From assembly GCF_000383415.1 (NCBI RefSeq), contig NZ_KB911258.1, positions 578,267 to 642,266 of the forward strand: 64,000 nt of DNA, written 5' to 3'. Below the pieces are notes generated by a model, which made no database searches, was not told where the DNA came from, and saw nothing but the letters and a program-made list of their open reading frames with translations. The position numbers and the translations under genes are program-made. Origin of the DNA: Hyphomicrobium zavarzinii ATCC 27496. Its GTDB lineage: Bacteria; Pseudomonadota; Alphaproteobacteria; Rhizobiales; Hyphomicrobiaceae. The first letter of the stretch is position 1; every line of letters starts with the position of its first letter. Positions 17,600-27,452 of the stretch are shown here, piece by piece.

Positions 17600-18727
17600 T
17601 CACGCCCCTCCGCCGGTATGAGAGCGCACGAAACGCGGGCCGAGCCGGGTGAGAACCTCGTAGCCGATCGTGCCGGACGCCTTGCCGACGGCCTCGATGG
17701 GAAGATCGGGCGCGATCAGAGAAACAAGATCGCCGCGCTTCACCTCGCCTTCGACGTCCGTGACATCGACGGTGATGAGGTCCATCGACACACGCCCGAC
17801 GATCGGCGCGAGCGTGTTGCGCACGAGAACGCTGCCGCCTGTCTGTCCGGAGGCCGCGCTCTGGAAACGGGCAAGTCCGTCCGCGTATCCGGCCGCCACG
17901 ATCGCGAGCCGCGTCCGCCGCTCCGCCCGCCACGTGGCCGAATAGCCTACGGACGCGCCTGGCTCGACCGTGCGCAGTTGCAGAATGCGCGCCCGCACCG
18001 AGACGACCGGCTTCACCGGAGTAGCCCCGCCGCGAAAGGCCTGGCCGCCGTAAAGCGCGTAGCCCGGCCGCACGAGATCGTAATGATATGCGCGCCCCAG
18101 CATCAGCCCGTCGGACGCGGCGAGACTTGCGGGAGCCGCCGGCAGCAGCGCGCGCCGCCGCTCGAAGGCCACCCGCTGCGCTTCATTGTGCGGATCGTCC
18201 GGTTCGTCGGCACAGGCGAGATGGCTCATTACGAGACGCAGGTCGATCGCGGCGAGCAGGTCCGGCCGCGCCGCGAGTGCGCGCACCTCCTCCTCGCCGA
18301 GGCCCAGCCTATGAAGGCCCGTATCGATCTGGATCGCGGCGGGAACCGGTCCGCCGTGGCGAGACGCTTCGGCCGCCCATTCCTCCACGTCCTCGAGGCT
18401 CGAAAGCACAGGCGCGACGTCCGCCGCTCTCAACAGCGCCGCCGAGCCTCGCAACACTCCATCGAGCGCGAACAGGCGCGCGGCAGGTGCAAGCTGGCGC
18501 GCGGCGCGCGCTTCCTCGGGCGTGGCGACGAAGAACGTGCGGCACCCCGCGAGCGCGAGTGCCGGGATGACCTCCGAGGCGCCGAGCCCGTAGGCGTCCG
18601 CCTTGACCACGGCTGCGCATTCGGCTGGCCCGACCAGTCGCGAGAGCGAGCGCCAGTTCTCCTGCAGCGCATCGAGATCGATGGTGATGATTCCCGTCGC
18701 GTCGGGCGGAAGCGAAAGCCCGATCAT
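17600..18727 (-). CDS. alr: Alanine racemase
   Basis: 375 residues from the ATG at 18727, where the protein begins MIGLSLPP and soon has the standard IDLDAL opening. It interconverts L- and D-alanine for peptidoglycan. The PLP lysine is in AAVVKADAYGLGA, and the second catalytic residue is the tyrosine in SVGYSATWR. A longer in-frame ATG at 18928 would overlap dnaB and is rejected. It sits between dnaB and radA. Confidence 0.95.
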   Translation of the reverse strand: MIGLSLPPDATGIITIDLDALQENWRSLSRLVGPAECAAVVKADAYGLGASEVIPALALAGCRTFFVATPEEARAARQLAPAARLFALDGVLRGSAALLRAADVAPVLSSLEDVEEWAAEASRHGGPVPAAIQIDTGLHRLGLGEEEVRALAARPDLLAAIDLRLVMSHLACADEPDDPHNEAQRVAFERRRALLPAAPASLAASDGLMLGRAYHYDLVRPGYALYGGQAFRGGATPVKPVVSVRARILQLRTVEPGASVGYSATWRAERRTRLAIVAAGYADGLARFQSAASGQTGGSVLVRNTLAPIVGRVSMDLITVDVTDVEGEVKRGDLVSLIAPDLPIEAVGKASGTIGYEVLTRLGPRFVRSHTGGGA

Positions 18728-18830
18728 GCCGCGCCTCTTTCCCTCTGCCCTGGCGGGAGAGGAATGCCGGCGCGACGACAGGGGCGAGCCGCGCGCACGT
18801 CGCCTCGACGGACCTGGGCCGCAATGGCTC

Positions 18831-20345
18831 TCACTCGTAGCGCTCGGGGAGCTGGAACTCGCGCGCAAGATTGCCGAAGCGCGTGTACTGGCTCTCGAAC
18901 GCGAGCTGCACGGCGCCGACGGGACCATGACGCTGCTTGCCGATGATCACCTCGGCCTTGCCCGACACCGCCATCATTTGCGTCTGCCAATCGTTGAACT
19001 CCGGGGTTCCCTCGCGCGGTTTTTGCCGCTCGACGTAGTATTCCTCGCGGAACACGAACATGACAACGTCGGCGTCCTGCTCGATGGAGCCCGATTCACG
19101 CAGGTCCGAGAGCTGCGGCCGCTTGTCCTCGCGCTGCTCCACCTGACGGGAGAGCTGTGAAAGCGCAATGATCGGAACAGCGAGCTCCTTGGCAAGGGCC
19201 TTGAGGCCGGTGGTGATCTCGGTGATTTCCTGCACGCGATTGTCGCCCCGCTTGGAGGAGCCGGAGAGAAGCTGCAAATAGTCGACGATCAGAAGCTCCA
19301 AGCCCTTCTGCCGCTTGAGCTTCCTGGCGCGAGCTGCAAGCTGCGCGATGGAGATGCCGCCCGTCTGGTCGATGAAGAGCGGCGCGCGGCTCATCTCCTG
19401 CGACACGGCGACCAGCTTCCGGAACTCGTCCTCCGTGATCATGCCGCGGCGGATCTTTTCCGACGCGATCTCTGCCTGCTCGGAGAGAATACGGGTAGCG
19501 AGCTGCTCGGCGCTCATTTCGAGCGAGAAGAAGCCGACGCGCCCGCCTTCCAGCGTCTTGTCCGTGCCGTCCGACTGCTTCTCAGAGCGATAGGCCTTCG
19601 CGACGTTGTAGGCGATGTTGGTCACGAGCGCCGTCTTACCCATCGAAGGACGGCCGGCGAGAATGATGAGGTCCGACGATTGCAGGCCGCCCATCTTGTT
19701 GTCGAGGTCGTTGAGCCCGGTCGAAAGGCCGGAGAGGTGTCCGTCTCGCTCGTAAGCGGCGTTCGCCATGTCGATGGCGTGCGTCAACGCCGTGCCGAAG
19801 GTCATGAAGCCCTGGCCGTACTTGCCGCCTTCCGCAAGCTCGTAGAGACGCGATTCCGCCTCCTGGATCTGCGTCTCGGGCGGGAAATCGATCGGCGCGT
19901 CGTAGGCCGAATTCACGATGTCCTCGCCGAGCACGATCAGCGAGCGGCGCACGGCAAGATCGTAGACGGTGCGTCCGTAATCCTCGACGTTGATGATCGA
20001 GGTCGCGTTGGCGGCGAGCCGCCCGAGGTACTGCGGCACGGTGAGGTGCTGGTCGATGGGCTCGGCAGCATCGAAGAACGTCTTGAGCGTGATCGGCGTG
20101 GCCTGCTTGCCCGCCTGGATCATCTTGCCCGCCGTCTCGAAGATCTGCCCATGCAGGGGATCGAAGAAATGCACGGGCTGAAGGAACGCCGAGACCCGGT
20201 CCATGGCCTCGTTGTTGATCAGGATCGCGCCGAGAAGACCTTGTTCCGCCTCGATGTTGTGCGGTGCTTCACGGAACTGGATCGGCTCGGCCGCGGAGGC
20301 GGCTTCGCGCAGTTTTTCGGACTGGAGGAGTGCTTCGTTTGCCAT
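18831..20345 (-). CDS. dnaB: Replicative DNA helicase DnaB
   Basis: 504 residues. It is the hexameric 5'-3' helicase at the replication fork. The N-terminal DnaG-interaction domain begins at about APHNIEAEQGLLGAIL. The RecA-like domain carries Walker A in GRPSMGKTALVT and Walker B in LLIVDYLQLL. An arginine finger lies within the SQLSRQVEQREDKRP segment. Its length is normal. It lies upstream of alr-radA on the same strand, and cfa follows upstream. Confidence 0.97.
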   Translation of the reverse strand: MANEALLQSEKLREAASAAEPIQFREAPHNIEAEQGLLGAILINNEAMDRVSAFLQPVHFFDPLHGQIFETAGKMIQAGKQATPITLKTFFDAAEPIDQHLTVPQYLGRLAANATSIINVEDYGRTVYDLAVRRSLIVLGEDIVNSAYDAPIDFPPETQIQEAESRLYELAEGGKYGQGFMTFGTALTHAIDMANAAYERDGHLSGLSTGLNDLDNKMGGLQSSDLIILAGRPSMGKTALVTNIAYNVAKAYRSEKQSDGTDKTLEGGRVGFFSLEMSAEQLATRILSEQAEIASEKIRRGMITEDEFRKLVAVSQEMSRAPLFIDQTGGISIAQLAARARKLKRQKGLELLIVDYLQLLSGSSKRGDNRVQEITEITTGLKALAKELAVPIIALSQLSRQVEQREDKRPQLSDLRESGSIEQDADVVMFVFREEYYVERQKPREGTPEFNDWQTQMMAVSGKAEVIIGKQRHGPVGAVQLAFESQYTRFGNLAREFQLPERYE

Positions 20346-20485
20346 GGGCGCACCCTAGCTCGCGCCCCGAGTCGCAGCGAGCACGCAGGCGCCCGCCCGC
20401 CGCGCCGTCCCCATTACCCACACCCCTCGAACTTCGCGCTTGTCTGAGGCGAATCGAACGCAAAAAAACACGTGGGCTGCACAAC

Positions 20486-21763
20486 TTATCCCGATCTGCG
20501 GGCTGCCACGCCGAGCGGGCGCTGCGCCACCTCGCCGTCGCTCCTCATGAGATCCTGCTCGCGTTCGCCCATGTAGTCCCGCGTGATAGGCAACGCATCC
20601 ACACGCCGGGTGAGCTGGATTTGGAACACTACGAAATTCTGGAATCGGAACGCGCACTCCGATCCCGCGAGATAGAACTCCCACATCCGGCAGAAGTCCT
20701 CGCCAGCGATCGCCACGGCCGCGGGGCGGTTCGCGAGAAAGCGATGCCGCCAGGCGCGCAGCGTCTCGGCGTAATGCAGCCGCAGCACTTCGACGTCCGC
20801 CACGACGAGCCCGGACCGCTCGACCGCGCCCATGATCTCGCTCAGCGCCGGAATATAGCCGCCGGGAAAGATGTAGCGCGCGATGAACGGATTGGTGCCC
20901 GCTGGCGCGTCGGTGCGGCCAATGGTGTGGAGAAGGGCGGTGCCGCCCGGCGTGAGCACCTTTGCGAGCGTATCGAAGAAGGTGCGGTAGTGCGGCAGGC
21001 CCACGTGCTCGAACATGCCCACGGAGACGACGCGGTCGAACGTCTCCGAGATGGCCCGATAGTCGCTGAGAACGAAAGCCGGTGCCGGCGCGCCGCTCCC
21101 GGTCTCCAACGCATCCGCTCTCTCACGCGCGATCTTGAGCTGCTCCTCGCTGAGGGTGATGCCCGTCACCTGGGCGCCCGTCGTGTGCGCGAGATAGAGC
21201 GCGAGGCCACCCCAGCCGCATCCGATGTCGAGCACACGCTGGCCGGGGGCGAGCGCGAGCTTGGCCGCAATGTGCCGTTTCTTTGCAAGTTGCGCATCGG
21301 CGAGCCCCAGGCCGGAGGATGCGAAGTAGGCGCAGGAATACTGCCGGTCGGGATCCAGGAAGAGATCGTAGATCCTGGGATCGATATCGTAGTGATGAGC
21401 GACATTGCTGCGCGACCGGCCTGCGGGATTGTACTGGGCGGCGCGCCGCAGGATGCGCCGGAGAAACGCGAGCCGTTGGGAATACCCGGGAAACGGATGG
21501 TCCGCGAGGTTGCGCATCATCAGCGCGATGAAGTCATAGACGTTTCCCTTTTCGAGCCTGAGCCGGCCGCTCATGTAGCCTTCGCCCGCCGCCATCTCGG
21601 GGTCGAGCGCCAGGTGCCATTCGAGCCGCCGGTCCGCGAGGCGCACGACGACAGGGGCGCCCTCTCCGTTGCCGAAGGCATGCGCAGCACCTTGAGTGTC
21701 GATGAAGGTCAGGTTGCCGTCGCGGACGACGTTGGAGAGGAGGAGGGAGAGGGGCTTCAGCAT
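20486..21763 (-). CDS. cfa: Cyclopropane-fatty-acyl-phospholipid synthase
   Basis: 425 residues. It adds a methylene group from S-adenosylmethionine across double bonds of membrane phospholipid acyl chains. The SAM motif is VLDIGCGWGGLALYLA, followed by TGITLSEEQ and the conserved VGMFEHVG segment; FPGGYIPALSE is also typical. It is inserted between rplI and dnaB and is separated from rplI by a strong terminator, so it has its own transcription. Confidence 0.93.
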   Translation of the reverse strand: MLKPLSLLLSNVVRDGNLTFIDTQGAAHAFGNGEGAPVVVRLADRRLEWHLALDPEMAAGEGYMSGRLRLEKGNVYDFIALMMRNLADHPFPGYSQRLAFLRRILRRAAQYNPAGRSRSNVAHHYDIDPRIYDLFLDPDRQYSCAYFASSGLGLADAQLAKKRHIAAKLALAPGQRVLDIGCGWGGLALYLAHTTGAQVTGITLSEEQLKIARERADALETGSGAPAPAFVLSDYRAISETFDRVVSVGMFEHVGLPHYRTFFDTLAKVLTPGGTALLHTIGRTDAPAGTNPFIARYIFPGGYIPALSEIMGAVERSGLVVADVEVLRLHYAETLRAWRHRFLANRPAAVAIAGEDFCRMWEFYLAGSECAFRFQNFVVFQIQLTRRVDALPITRDYMGEREQDLMRSDGEVAQRPLGVAARRSG

Positions 21764-21897
21764 CGAGGCACCGCCTTCTGAGGCGCCTACCCCCGGAGAA
21801 AGGGCGCCGGCCGTTGTGTCCCCCTTCTTCCGTAAGTGTAGGAAGCCGCGCCCGCAATTTCGAGATGGGCGTCGATCCGAGGCCCCGAAAAGAGAAA

Positions 21898-21929
21898 CGG
21901 CAGCCGGAAGACTGAGCTTCCGGCTGCCG
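21898..21929 (-). terminator. Strong rho-independent terminator after rplI
   Basis: A perfect 13-bp stem CGGCAGCCGGAAG / CTTCCGGCTGCCG with a 6-base loop. On the minus strand it is followed by TTTCTCTTTT. It lies about 45 bases after the rplI stop and ends the rpsF-rpsR-DUF2232-rplI transcript. Confidence 0.9.
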
Positions 21930-21973
21930 CTGAAATATCCCGGCGATGATCGGCCAAGGATCGCCCGGGGCGA

Positions 21974-22558
21974 TCAGGCCTGCTGCTCTTCGCCTTCGCC
22001 CTCGGGAGCAGCACCCTCCTCGAAGACGGAATCCGGGTTGAAGGTCTCGAGTTCGAGCGCCTCGTCCTTGATGACCGTGACGTCCTCGCCGCGGGCCTGC
22101 TTCTCGGCTTCCTCGTCCGAACGCGCGACGTTGAGAATGACCTTCACGACGACTTCCGGATGCAGCGCAACTTTGGTCTCGTGCAGGCCAAGGGTCTTGA
22201 TCGGACGCTCGAGGATCACCTGGCGGCGGTCGATGGTGAAACCGCCCGCCGTAACGGCGTCGGCGAGATCGCGCGTGGAGACCGAGCCGTAGAGCTGGCC
22301 CGTATCGCCCGCCGAGCGGATGGCGACGAACACCTTGCCGTCGAGCTTCGCGGCAACGGCCTCGGCTTCCTTCTTCTGCTCGAGGTTGTTGGCTTCGAGC
22401 TGCGAGCGCTGGGTCTCGAAGTGAGCGATGTTCTCCTTCGTGGCGCGCAGAGCCTTCTTCTGCGGCAGGAGGAAGTTGCGGGCATAGCCGTCCTTGACGT
22501 TGACGACATCACCCATCTGGCCGAGGCGGCCGATGCGCTGAAGTAGAATGACCTGCAT
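21974..22558 (-). CDS. rplI: 50S ribosomal protein L9
   Basis: 194 residues. The N-terminal rRNA-binding domain starts [20 protein letters not shown] and includes [17 protein letters not shown] long central helix (about 40-75) joins the C-terminal domain. The tail (about 165-194) is acidic and Gln-rich, ending EGEGEEQQA; it is longer than the roughly 150 residues of E. coli L9, as in many alphaproteobacteria. Confidence 0.97.
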   Translation of the reverse strand: MQVILLQRIGRLGQMGDVVNVKDGYARNFLLPQKKALRATKENIAHFETQRSQLEANNLEQKKEAEAVAAKLDGKVFVAIRSAGDTGQLYGSVSTRDLADAVTAGGFTIDRRQVILERPIKTLGLHETKVALHPEVVVKVILNVARSDEEAEKQARGEDVTVIKDEALELETFNPDSVFEEGAAPEGEGEEQQA

Positions 22559-22582
22559 GGACGTAATCTCCTTTGAAAATGT

Positions 22583-23602
22583 TCAAGCGTTCGGATGAGG
22601 CGGCGGGCCCGGCGGAAGTGCCGAGCGCGCACGAAGATGAAGAACCGTCTCTGCGAGCCCGAGCAGGGCGATCACAAAGCCGATCCAGATGTTGACGACG
22701 AGAAGCGTGCCGTAGAGGGCCCACAGAGCGAACGGGCGCCAGGGCCGGCCGCGCGTCGTGTAGTGAAGGATGGCGAGACCGAGCAGCAGGTAGGCGACGA
22801 AGAAGCCGCCCGCGAATGCAGCCGCGGCGAGCCCCAGGTAGCCCGAAGCCATCGTGCCGAGCAGGATGACGCCGAAAGCCAGCGGCGTGCCCTGCGGATA
22901 GGTGATCGCAGCGAGATCCGGCCACGGACGGCCGAGCTGGCCGGATGCGAAGGTCACGCGCCCCGCGAGCCAGAGGTTGAACAGCAGGCTGCCCATCCAC
23001 GACATCGCGGACGCCGCCGGCAGCACGGACATGGCGATTTCGGAGAGCGACGCGATCTCCGCCTCGCTGATCTGCACGGGCTGGCCGTCCGTCTGCGGCA
23101 GACCGGACGAGATCGTCGCCTTGATGAACTCGCCGAGTGCCTTGCGAAGCTCTTCCAGATCTCCGCCGAGGACGGCGAGCGAGGCGACCGCCATCACGCC
23201 GGCCATCACCGCCGACCAGATGACGAGCCTTCCGGCCGGATACCACTCGACGGCTGGACCGTTCTCGTTGGCGTGCTGGAGGCCGGTTTCCCCAATGGGG
23301 CGGCAGAGCAGCGCGAGATAGGTCAGAAGCACCATCGGCACGGCTTGCGTCAGCGCGAAAGCGAGTGCGGTCGGCGGTCCGGCGAACGCGAACACGATAC
23401 CGCAGCCGACAAGCCCCGCGAGCAGCGCCGAGCGCCAGCCCCAGCCGAGCCCGGCGAGTGCGATGGGAAGCGGTGTGACGAAGAAGAGGAGGAAGCGGAT
23501 GAACAACGGCCCCGTGGTCGCGGAGGCGAATACCACCGCCGCAACCAGCCCAAGGCCAGCACCTGCCAGATAGGTCGTTCTCATCCGTAAGCTGTCCCGC
23601 AT
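22583..23602 (-). CDS. DUF2232 family multi-pass membrane protein
   Basis: 339 residues (or 333 if it starts at the ATG at 23584; neither start has a strong ribosome-binding site). It is highly hydrophobic with about eight membrane helices. It matches the conserved membrane protein found between rpsR and rplI in alphaproteobacteria (DUF2232, YybS-like). The function is unknown; its position in a ribosomal-protein operon suggests growth-linked expression. Confidence 0.85.
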   Translation of the reverse strand: MRDSLRMRTTYLAGAGLGLVAAVVFASATTGPLFIRFLLFFVTPLPIALAGLGWGWRSALLAGLVGCGIVFAFAGPPTALAFALTQAVPMVLLTYLALLCRPIGETGLQHANENGPAVEWYPAGRLVIWSAVMAGVMAVASLAVLGGDLEELRKALGEFIKATISSGLPQTDGQPVQISEAEIASLSEIAMSVLPAASAMSWMGSLLFNLWLAGRVTFASGQLGRPWPDLAAITYPQGTPLAFGVILLGTMASGYLGLAAAAFAGGFFVAYLLLGLAILHYTTRGRPWRPFALWALYGTLLVVNIWIGFVIALLGLAETVLHLRARSALPPGPPPHPNA

Positions 23603-23683
23603 CCGCTGCGGTTAGGGTGAGGGGGCCATCTCTCGAAGAGAGCGGCCCCGCTCATCCAACCAATCTAGAAACCCGGCGGCTGA

Positions 23684-23932
23684 TTACTTCAGCACGTAGG
23701 GCAGGAGTCCGAGGAAGCGTGCGCGCTTGATGGCGCGGGCCAGCTCTCTCTGCTTCTTGGCCGAAACGGCCGTGATGCGGCTCGGCACGATCTTGCCGCG
23801 CTCGGAGATGTAACGGCCGAGCGTGCGCACATCCTTGTAGTCGATCTTCGGCGCCTGATCGCCCGAGAACGGGCAGGTCTTGCGGCGGCGATGGAAGGGC
23901 CGGCGAGCGGCGATTTCTTGGATCTCAGCCAT
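23684..23932 (-). CDS. rpsR: 30S ribosomal protein S18
   Basis: 82 residues. The core reads [19 protein letters not shown], followed by [18 protein letters not shown]. It binds 16S rRNA together with S6. Only three bases separate it from the upstream rpsF stop. Confidence 0.98.
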   Translation of the reverse strand: MAEIQEIAARRPFHRRRKTCPFSGDQAPKIDYKDVRTLGRYISERGKIVPSRITAVSAKKQRELARAIKRARFLGLLPYVLK

Positions 23933-23935
23933 CGA

Positions 23936-24514
23936 TTAGCCCTCCGAGCCCGGCTTGTTGTCTCTGAATGGGGGCCGCGGGGGACGCGGACCGCGGTCGC
24001 CGTCACGCGGCGGACGGGAATCGCCGCCCTCGCGCGGGGGACGGGCGCGGAACGTGGAGCCGCCCTCGGCACCGCCGCCGAAGCCGCCACGGTCGCCACC
24101 GCGGAAACCGCCGCGATCGCCGCCACGGAAGCCGCCGCGATCACCGCCGCGGAAACCACCGGCGCCGCGCTCACCGCCGCGCTCGTCGCGATCCTGCTTG
24201 CGCATCATCACGGACGGCTCGGTCTCGAGCTCGTCGACGCGCAGCGTGAGAAAGCGGATGACGTCGGTCGAGAGACCCATGCGCCGCTCCATCTCTGCCA
24301 CCACTGCGGCGGGTGCATCGATGTTGAGGAGCGAATAGTGCGCCTTGCGGCTCTTCTTGATCTTGAATGCGAGGCCCTTGAGGCCCCAGTACTCGGATTT
24401 CGTAACCTTGCCGCCGCCTTCGGTGATGACGTCGGTGTATTCTTTCGTAAGCGCCTCGACCTGCTGTTGCGAGACGTCCTGGCGCGCCAGGAACACATGC
24501 TCGTAAAGGGGCAT
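23936..24514 (-). CDS. rpsF: 30S ribosomal protein S6 with a Gly/Arg-rich C-terminal tail
   Basis: 192 residues from the ATG at 24514 ([15 protein letters not shown], the canonical opening); an in-frame ATG further upstream at 24580 is not supported. Residues 1-105 are the S6 fold that pairs with S18. Residues about 108-192 form a tail absent from E. coli S6. It contains three exact FRGGDRGG units (121-144) and a degenerate fourth (145-152), then a Pro/Arg/Asp-rich end. RGG tracts often bind RNA, so an added RNA contact is plausible (inference). Confidence 0.96.
   Translation of the reverse strand: MPLYEHVFLARQDVSQQQVEALTKEYTDVITEGGGKVTKSEYWGLKGLAFKIKKSRKAHYSLLNIDAPAAVVAEMERRMGLSTDVIRFLTLRVDELETEPSVMMRKQDRDERGGERGAGGFRGGDRGGFRGGDRGGFRGGDRGGFGGGAEGGSTFRARPPREGGDSRPPRDGDRGPRPPRPPFRDNKPGSEG
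24059..24154 (-). repeat. rpsF: 24-bp tandem repeat inside rpsF
   Basis: Four consecutive 24-bp units encode FRGGDRGG three times and the variant FGGGAEGG once. It is an in-frame coding microsatellite; changes in copy number would keep the reading frame. Confidence 0.85.
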
Positions 24515-24748
24515 GTTTGGCCTTTCGTTTCGAGTTGGCCGCATGACAAGCACGCGGATCACGCTACCGCTTCGGCGCAAAGCCCCTCATGGACCCCAGA
24601 AAGGCCCAAAGGCACCCAAAGAGCGAAGACACCGGGGGACAGACCATGGACAAGCCCAAGAGAGGGACAAGTCCAATAGACCTTGCCGCCGAGCTGAAAT
24701 AGCTCCGCGGCCCCGTTCAGCCTCCAACCGAAGCGCGTGACGGCGCGA

Positions 24749-24776
24749 CTTATACGGGTTTTCCAGGCGCGGGCAA
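24749..24776 (-). promoter_or_regulatory. Candidate sigma-70 promoter of the rpsF operon
   Basis: On the minus strand TTGCCC (24771-24776) is followed after 16 bases by TATAAG (24749-24754), about 235 bases upstream of the rpsF start. The match to the housekeeping consensus is fair. Confidence 0.5.
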
Positions 24777-24784
24777 GGGGCAAG

Positions 24785-25099
24785 CTAGTTAACGCTGCGC
24801 TCGTACGCCGCGAGGCAGTCCTCGCCGTCGCAGTCGATCCACCGCCCGCTCGGCAGCCGGACCTCCCATGCCGCTTCGCGCTTGGCGGGGCCGGGTGCTG
24901 CGGATTTGTGCGCGTTGTCGCGGGATGTCCGGTAAAACTGCCGCGTTTCCAACACCTTGCCGTCCTTCGCCATCACCGTGCCGGTGGCGATCGTCTCGCG
25001 CGGCAGCAAATCCCATTGCCATGCGGCGAGATAGGCCACGACCAGCGCAAGGGCTAGGAGAAAGGGGAGAAGACGCCGTCCCGCCGATTTAGTTGCCAT
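24785..25099 (-). CDS. Small unknown membrane-anchored protein
   Basis: 104 residues and not recognised. After a basic start (MATKSAGRR) there is one hydrophobic helix (about 9-27, LLPFLLALALVVAYLAAW). A periplasmic or cytoplasmic remainder follows, with a DCDGEDC motif near the C-terminus whose two cysteines are five residues apart. No family assigned. It lies between rpsF and the divergent fabD. Codon use is like the neighbours. Confidence 0.55.
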   Translation of the reverse strand: MATKSAGRRLLPFLLALALVVAYLAAWQWDLLPRETIATGTVMAKDGKVLETRQFYRTSRDNAHKSAAPGPAKREAAWEVRLPSGRWIDCDGEDCLAAYERSVN

Positions 25100-25327
25100 G
25101 GCTTATCCTTCTGGAGAGAAACACAAAACGCCCCTATTTGCTGCGCGCCATACAACTCGGCCGGCCGCGCGGTGCAGCCACGAGCAGCGGGGAAGACCAT
25201 CGGTCCCTGTTCCCCGAGGCCTTGACAATCCCGAGCCGGACATGTCGAAAGCGCGACAGACTGTGAACTTTCACTCACCTGTCGGCGATCGCGCCCGGCG
25301 AGTGGAAATCAATCAAAAGGAGCGAGC

Positions 25328-26272
25328 GTGGCACGCGCATTCGTATTTCCCGGACAGGGTAGCCAGGATGTCGGTATGGGTCGCGAGCTGGCAGAGACGT
25401 TCGCGGTCGCGCGCGAGGTGTTCGACGAGGTCGACGAGGCGCTCGGACAGAAGCTCTCCGCCATTATGTGGGAAGGCCCCAAGGAAACGCTGACACTCAC
25501 GGAGAACGCCCAGCCCGCGCTGATGGCGGTTTCGATGGCCGTGATGCGCGTGCTGGAACGCGAGAAGGGCATCAAGCTTGCCGGCACGGTGAAGTATGTT
25601 GCGGGTCATTCGCTCGGCGAGTATTCCGCACTCGCCGCGGCAGGCGCGTTCTCACTGTCCGACACAGCGCGTCTCCTGAAGCTGCGCGGCCAGGCCATGC
25701 AGGCGGCCGTACCGGTCGGCCAGGGCGCGATGGTCGCTCTTCTTGGCGTTGGCCTCGACGTGGCCGAGAAGGTCGCGGCCGAAGCCGCCCAGGGCGACGT
25801 CTGCCAGGTCGCCAACGACAATGAGCCGACCCAGGTCGTGCTGTCGGGCTCGAAAGCCGCCATAGATCGCGTGGCCGAGATCGGCAAGGCCCATGGCGTG
25901 CGCCGCGCGGTGCCTCTGCCCGTGTCTGCGCCGTTCCATTGCGCCCTGATGAAGCCCGCCGCCGAAGCCATGGCGGATGCGCTTTCCAAGGTCACTATCA
26001 ACGCGCCGGTCGTCCCCGTCGTCGCCAACGTCGTGGCGAGCGCGGTGAACGACCCCGAGCAGATTCGCCGCCTTCTGGTGGAGCAGGTGACGGGCACCGT
26101 GCGCTGGCGCGAATGCGTCGGCTATCTCGCAGCCAACGGCGTCACCGACGTGTTCGAGATCGGATCAGGAAAGGTGCTCGCTGGCCTCGCAAAGCGTATC
26201 GAGAAGTCGCTCGAGGCCGCGAGCCTGGGCACGCCCGCGGATATCGAGGCAGCCGCTTCCAAGCTCGTCTGA
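25328..26272 (+). CDS. fabD: Malonyl-CoA:ACP transacylase
   Basis: 314 residues from a GTG start with AAGGAG 5-11 bases upstream. It transfers malonyl from CoA to ACP for fatty-acid synthesis. FPGQGSQ is at 7-13, the active-site Ser95 is in GHSLGEYSAL, and the partner histidine is in SAPFHCALM. It is the first gene of the fabD-fabG-acpP-fabF group. Confidence 0.97.
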   Translation: MARAFVFPGQGSQDVGMGRELAETFAVAREVFDEVDEALGQKLSAIMWEGPKETLTLTENAQPALMAVSMAVMRVLEREKGIKLAGTVKYVAGHSLGEYSALAAAGAFSLSDTARLLKLRGQAMQAAVPVGQGAMVALLGVGLDVAEKVAAEAAQGDVCQVANDNEPTQVVLSGSKAAIDRVAEIGKAHGVRRAVPLPVSAPFHCALMKPAAEAMADALSKVTINAPVVPVVANVVASAVNDPEQIRRLLVEQVTGTVRWRECVGYLAANGVTDVFEIGSGKVLAGLAKRIEKSLEAASLGTPADIEAAASKLV

Positions 26273-26313
26273 CGCAATCAAACCACGCTCTTCTTCGTAA
26301 AAGGATTCAAGAC

Positions 26314-27057
26314 ATGTTCGATTTGACCGGCAAAAAAGCGCTTGTCACCGGTGCGACCGGCGGCATCGGCGAAGGCATCGCGCGCGCTTTCCACAAAGCC
26401 GGAGCCGAGGTCGTGCTCTCGGGCCGTCAGGTCGCCAAGCTCGAAGCGCTCGCCGCCGAGCTCGGCGAGCGCGCGCACGTGGTGCCTTGCGATCTCGCCG
26501 ACAAGGAAGCCGTCTCGAAGCTGATCGACAACGCCATCGCCAAGCTCGGCCGCCTCGACATCCTCGTCAACAATGCCGGTCTCACCAAGGACAACCTGTT
26601 CATGGTGATGAAGGACGAGCAGTGGGACGACGTGATCGCGGTGAACCTCACCTCCACCTTCATGCTGATGCGCGCCGCCGCCCGTCACATGCTGCGCTCC
26701 AAGACCGGCTACGGCCGCATCATCAACATCTCGTCCGTTTCGGGCGTGATCGGCAATCCCGGCCAGGGCAACTATGCAGCCTCCAAGGCTGGCATGATCG
26801 GCATGACCAAATCGCTCGCCCGCGAAGTCGCGAACCGCGGCATCACCGCCAACTCGATTGCGCCTGGATTCATCCAGACCGCGATGACGGATGTGCTGAA
26901 CGACAAGCAGAAATCCGAGATCTCCCAGCACATCCCGGCCCAGCGCTTCGGCACGCCCGATGACATTGCCGCCGCGGCCGTCTACCTTGCCAGCGTCGAG
27001 GCTGGCTACGTCACCGGACAAACGCTGCACGTGAACGGCGGCATGGCCATGATCTGA
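26314..27057 (+). CDS. fabG: 3-oxoacyl-ACP reductase
   Basis: 247 residues from the ATG at 26314, with AAGGA about 8 bases upstream; a longer reading frame from 25939 overlaps fabD and is rejected. It reduces 3-ketoacyl-ACP with NADPH. The SDR motifs TGATGGIG, NNAG, NISSVSG and YAASK are all present. It lies 41 bases after fabD. Confidence 0.97.
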   Translation: MFDLTGKKALVTGATGGIGEGIARAFHKAGAEVVLSGRQVAKLEALAAELGERAHVVPCDLADKEAVSKLIDNAIAKLGRLDILVNNAGLTKDNLFMVMKDEQWDDVIAVNLTSTFMLMRAAARHMLRSKTGYGRIINISSVSGVIGNPGQGNYAASKAGMIGMTKSLAREVANRGITANSIAPGFIQTAMTDVLNDKQKSEISQHIPAQRFGTPDDIAAAAVYLASVEAGYVTGQTLHVNGGMAMI

Positions 27058-27452
27058 CGGCGTTTTTGGTTAAGACGCTCCGGCATGCGCAAGGCCGCGT
27101 TCGCCGGGGGCAATGTGTCGCTCTCCGGGTCGGCTTTCGCGAGCCGCAACACAGGGGGGCGACGCTGGCCAAGGCCTAGGAGATATGTTAACGAGCCTCG
27201 TTTTTTTGCTGCGCAGCTCTGGGAAACGCCCTAACGATCAACGCTCACGCGCTGTCGTCTGGGATAACCCCCCTGATGGCGCCGCCAGCACCAGGACGAG
27301 ATAGGACTTCGAGGTCGAGCGTATTTCTGGAAAAGTAGGATCCGGTTTTCCGGCAAGGGACTACGACCGACTGACTTCAGCGCCCCGGTGAACGACGGGA
27401 CCGAGAAGACGATAGCAAACCAAATCACAGAGCAGGGACACGAGGGAAGACG
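27058..27452. other. fabG-acpP intergenic region
   Basis: 395 bases without a recognised gene. A weak terminator-like element (AACGA/TCGTT stem followed by a T-run) lies at 27190-27207, so acpP probably has its own promoter in the following 240 bases. No clear -35/-10 was found. Confidence 0.4.

Noticed and set aside
24059-24154. The regular repeats in rpsF considered as a CRISPR array
   Set aside because: They are contiguous 24-bp coding units without spacers and encode FRGGDRGG in frame.
25222-25250. TTGACA upstream of fabD as a promoter
   Set aside because: No acceptable -10 at 16-18 bases; kept only as a weak possibility.
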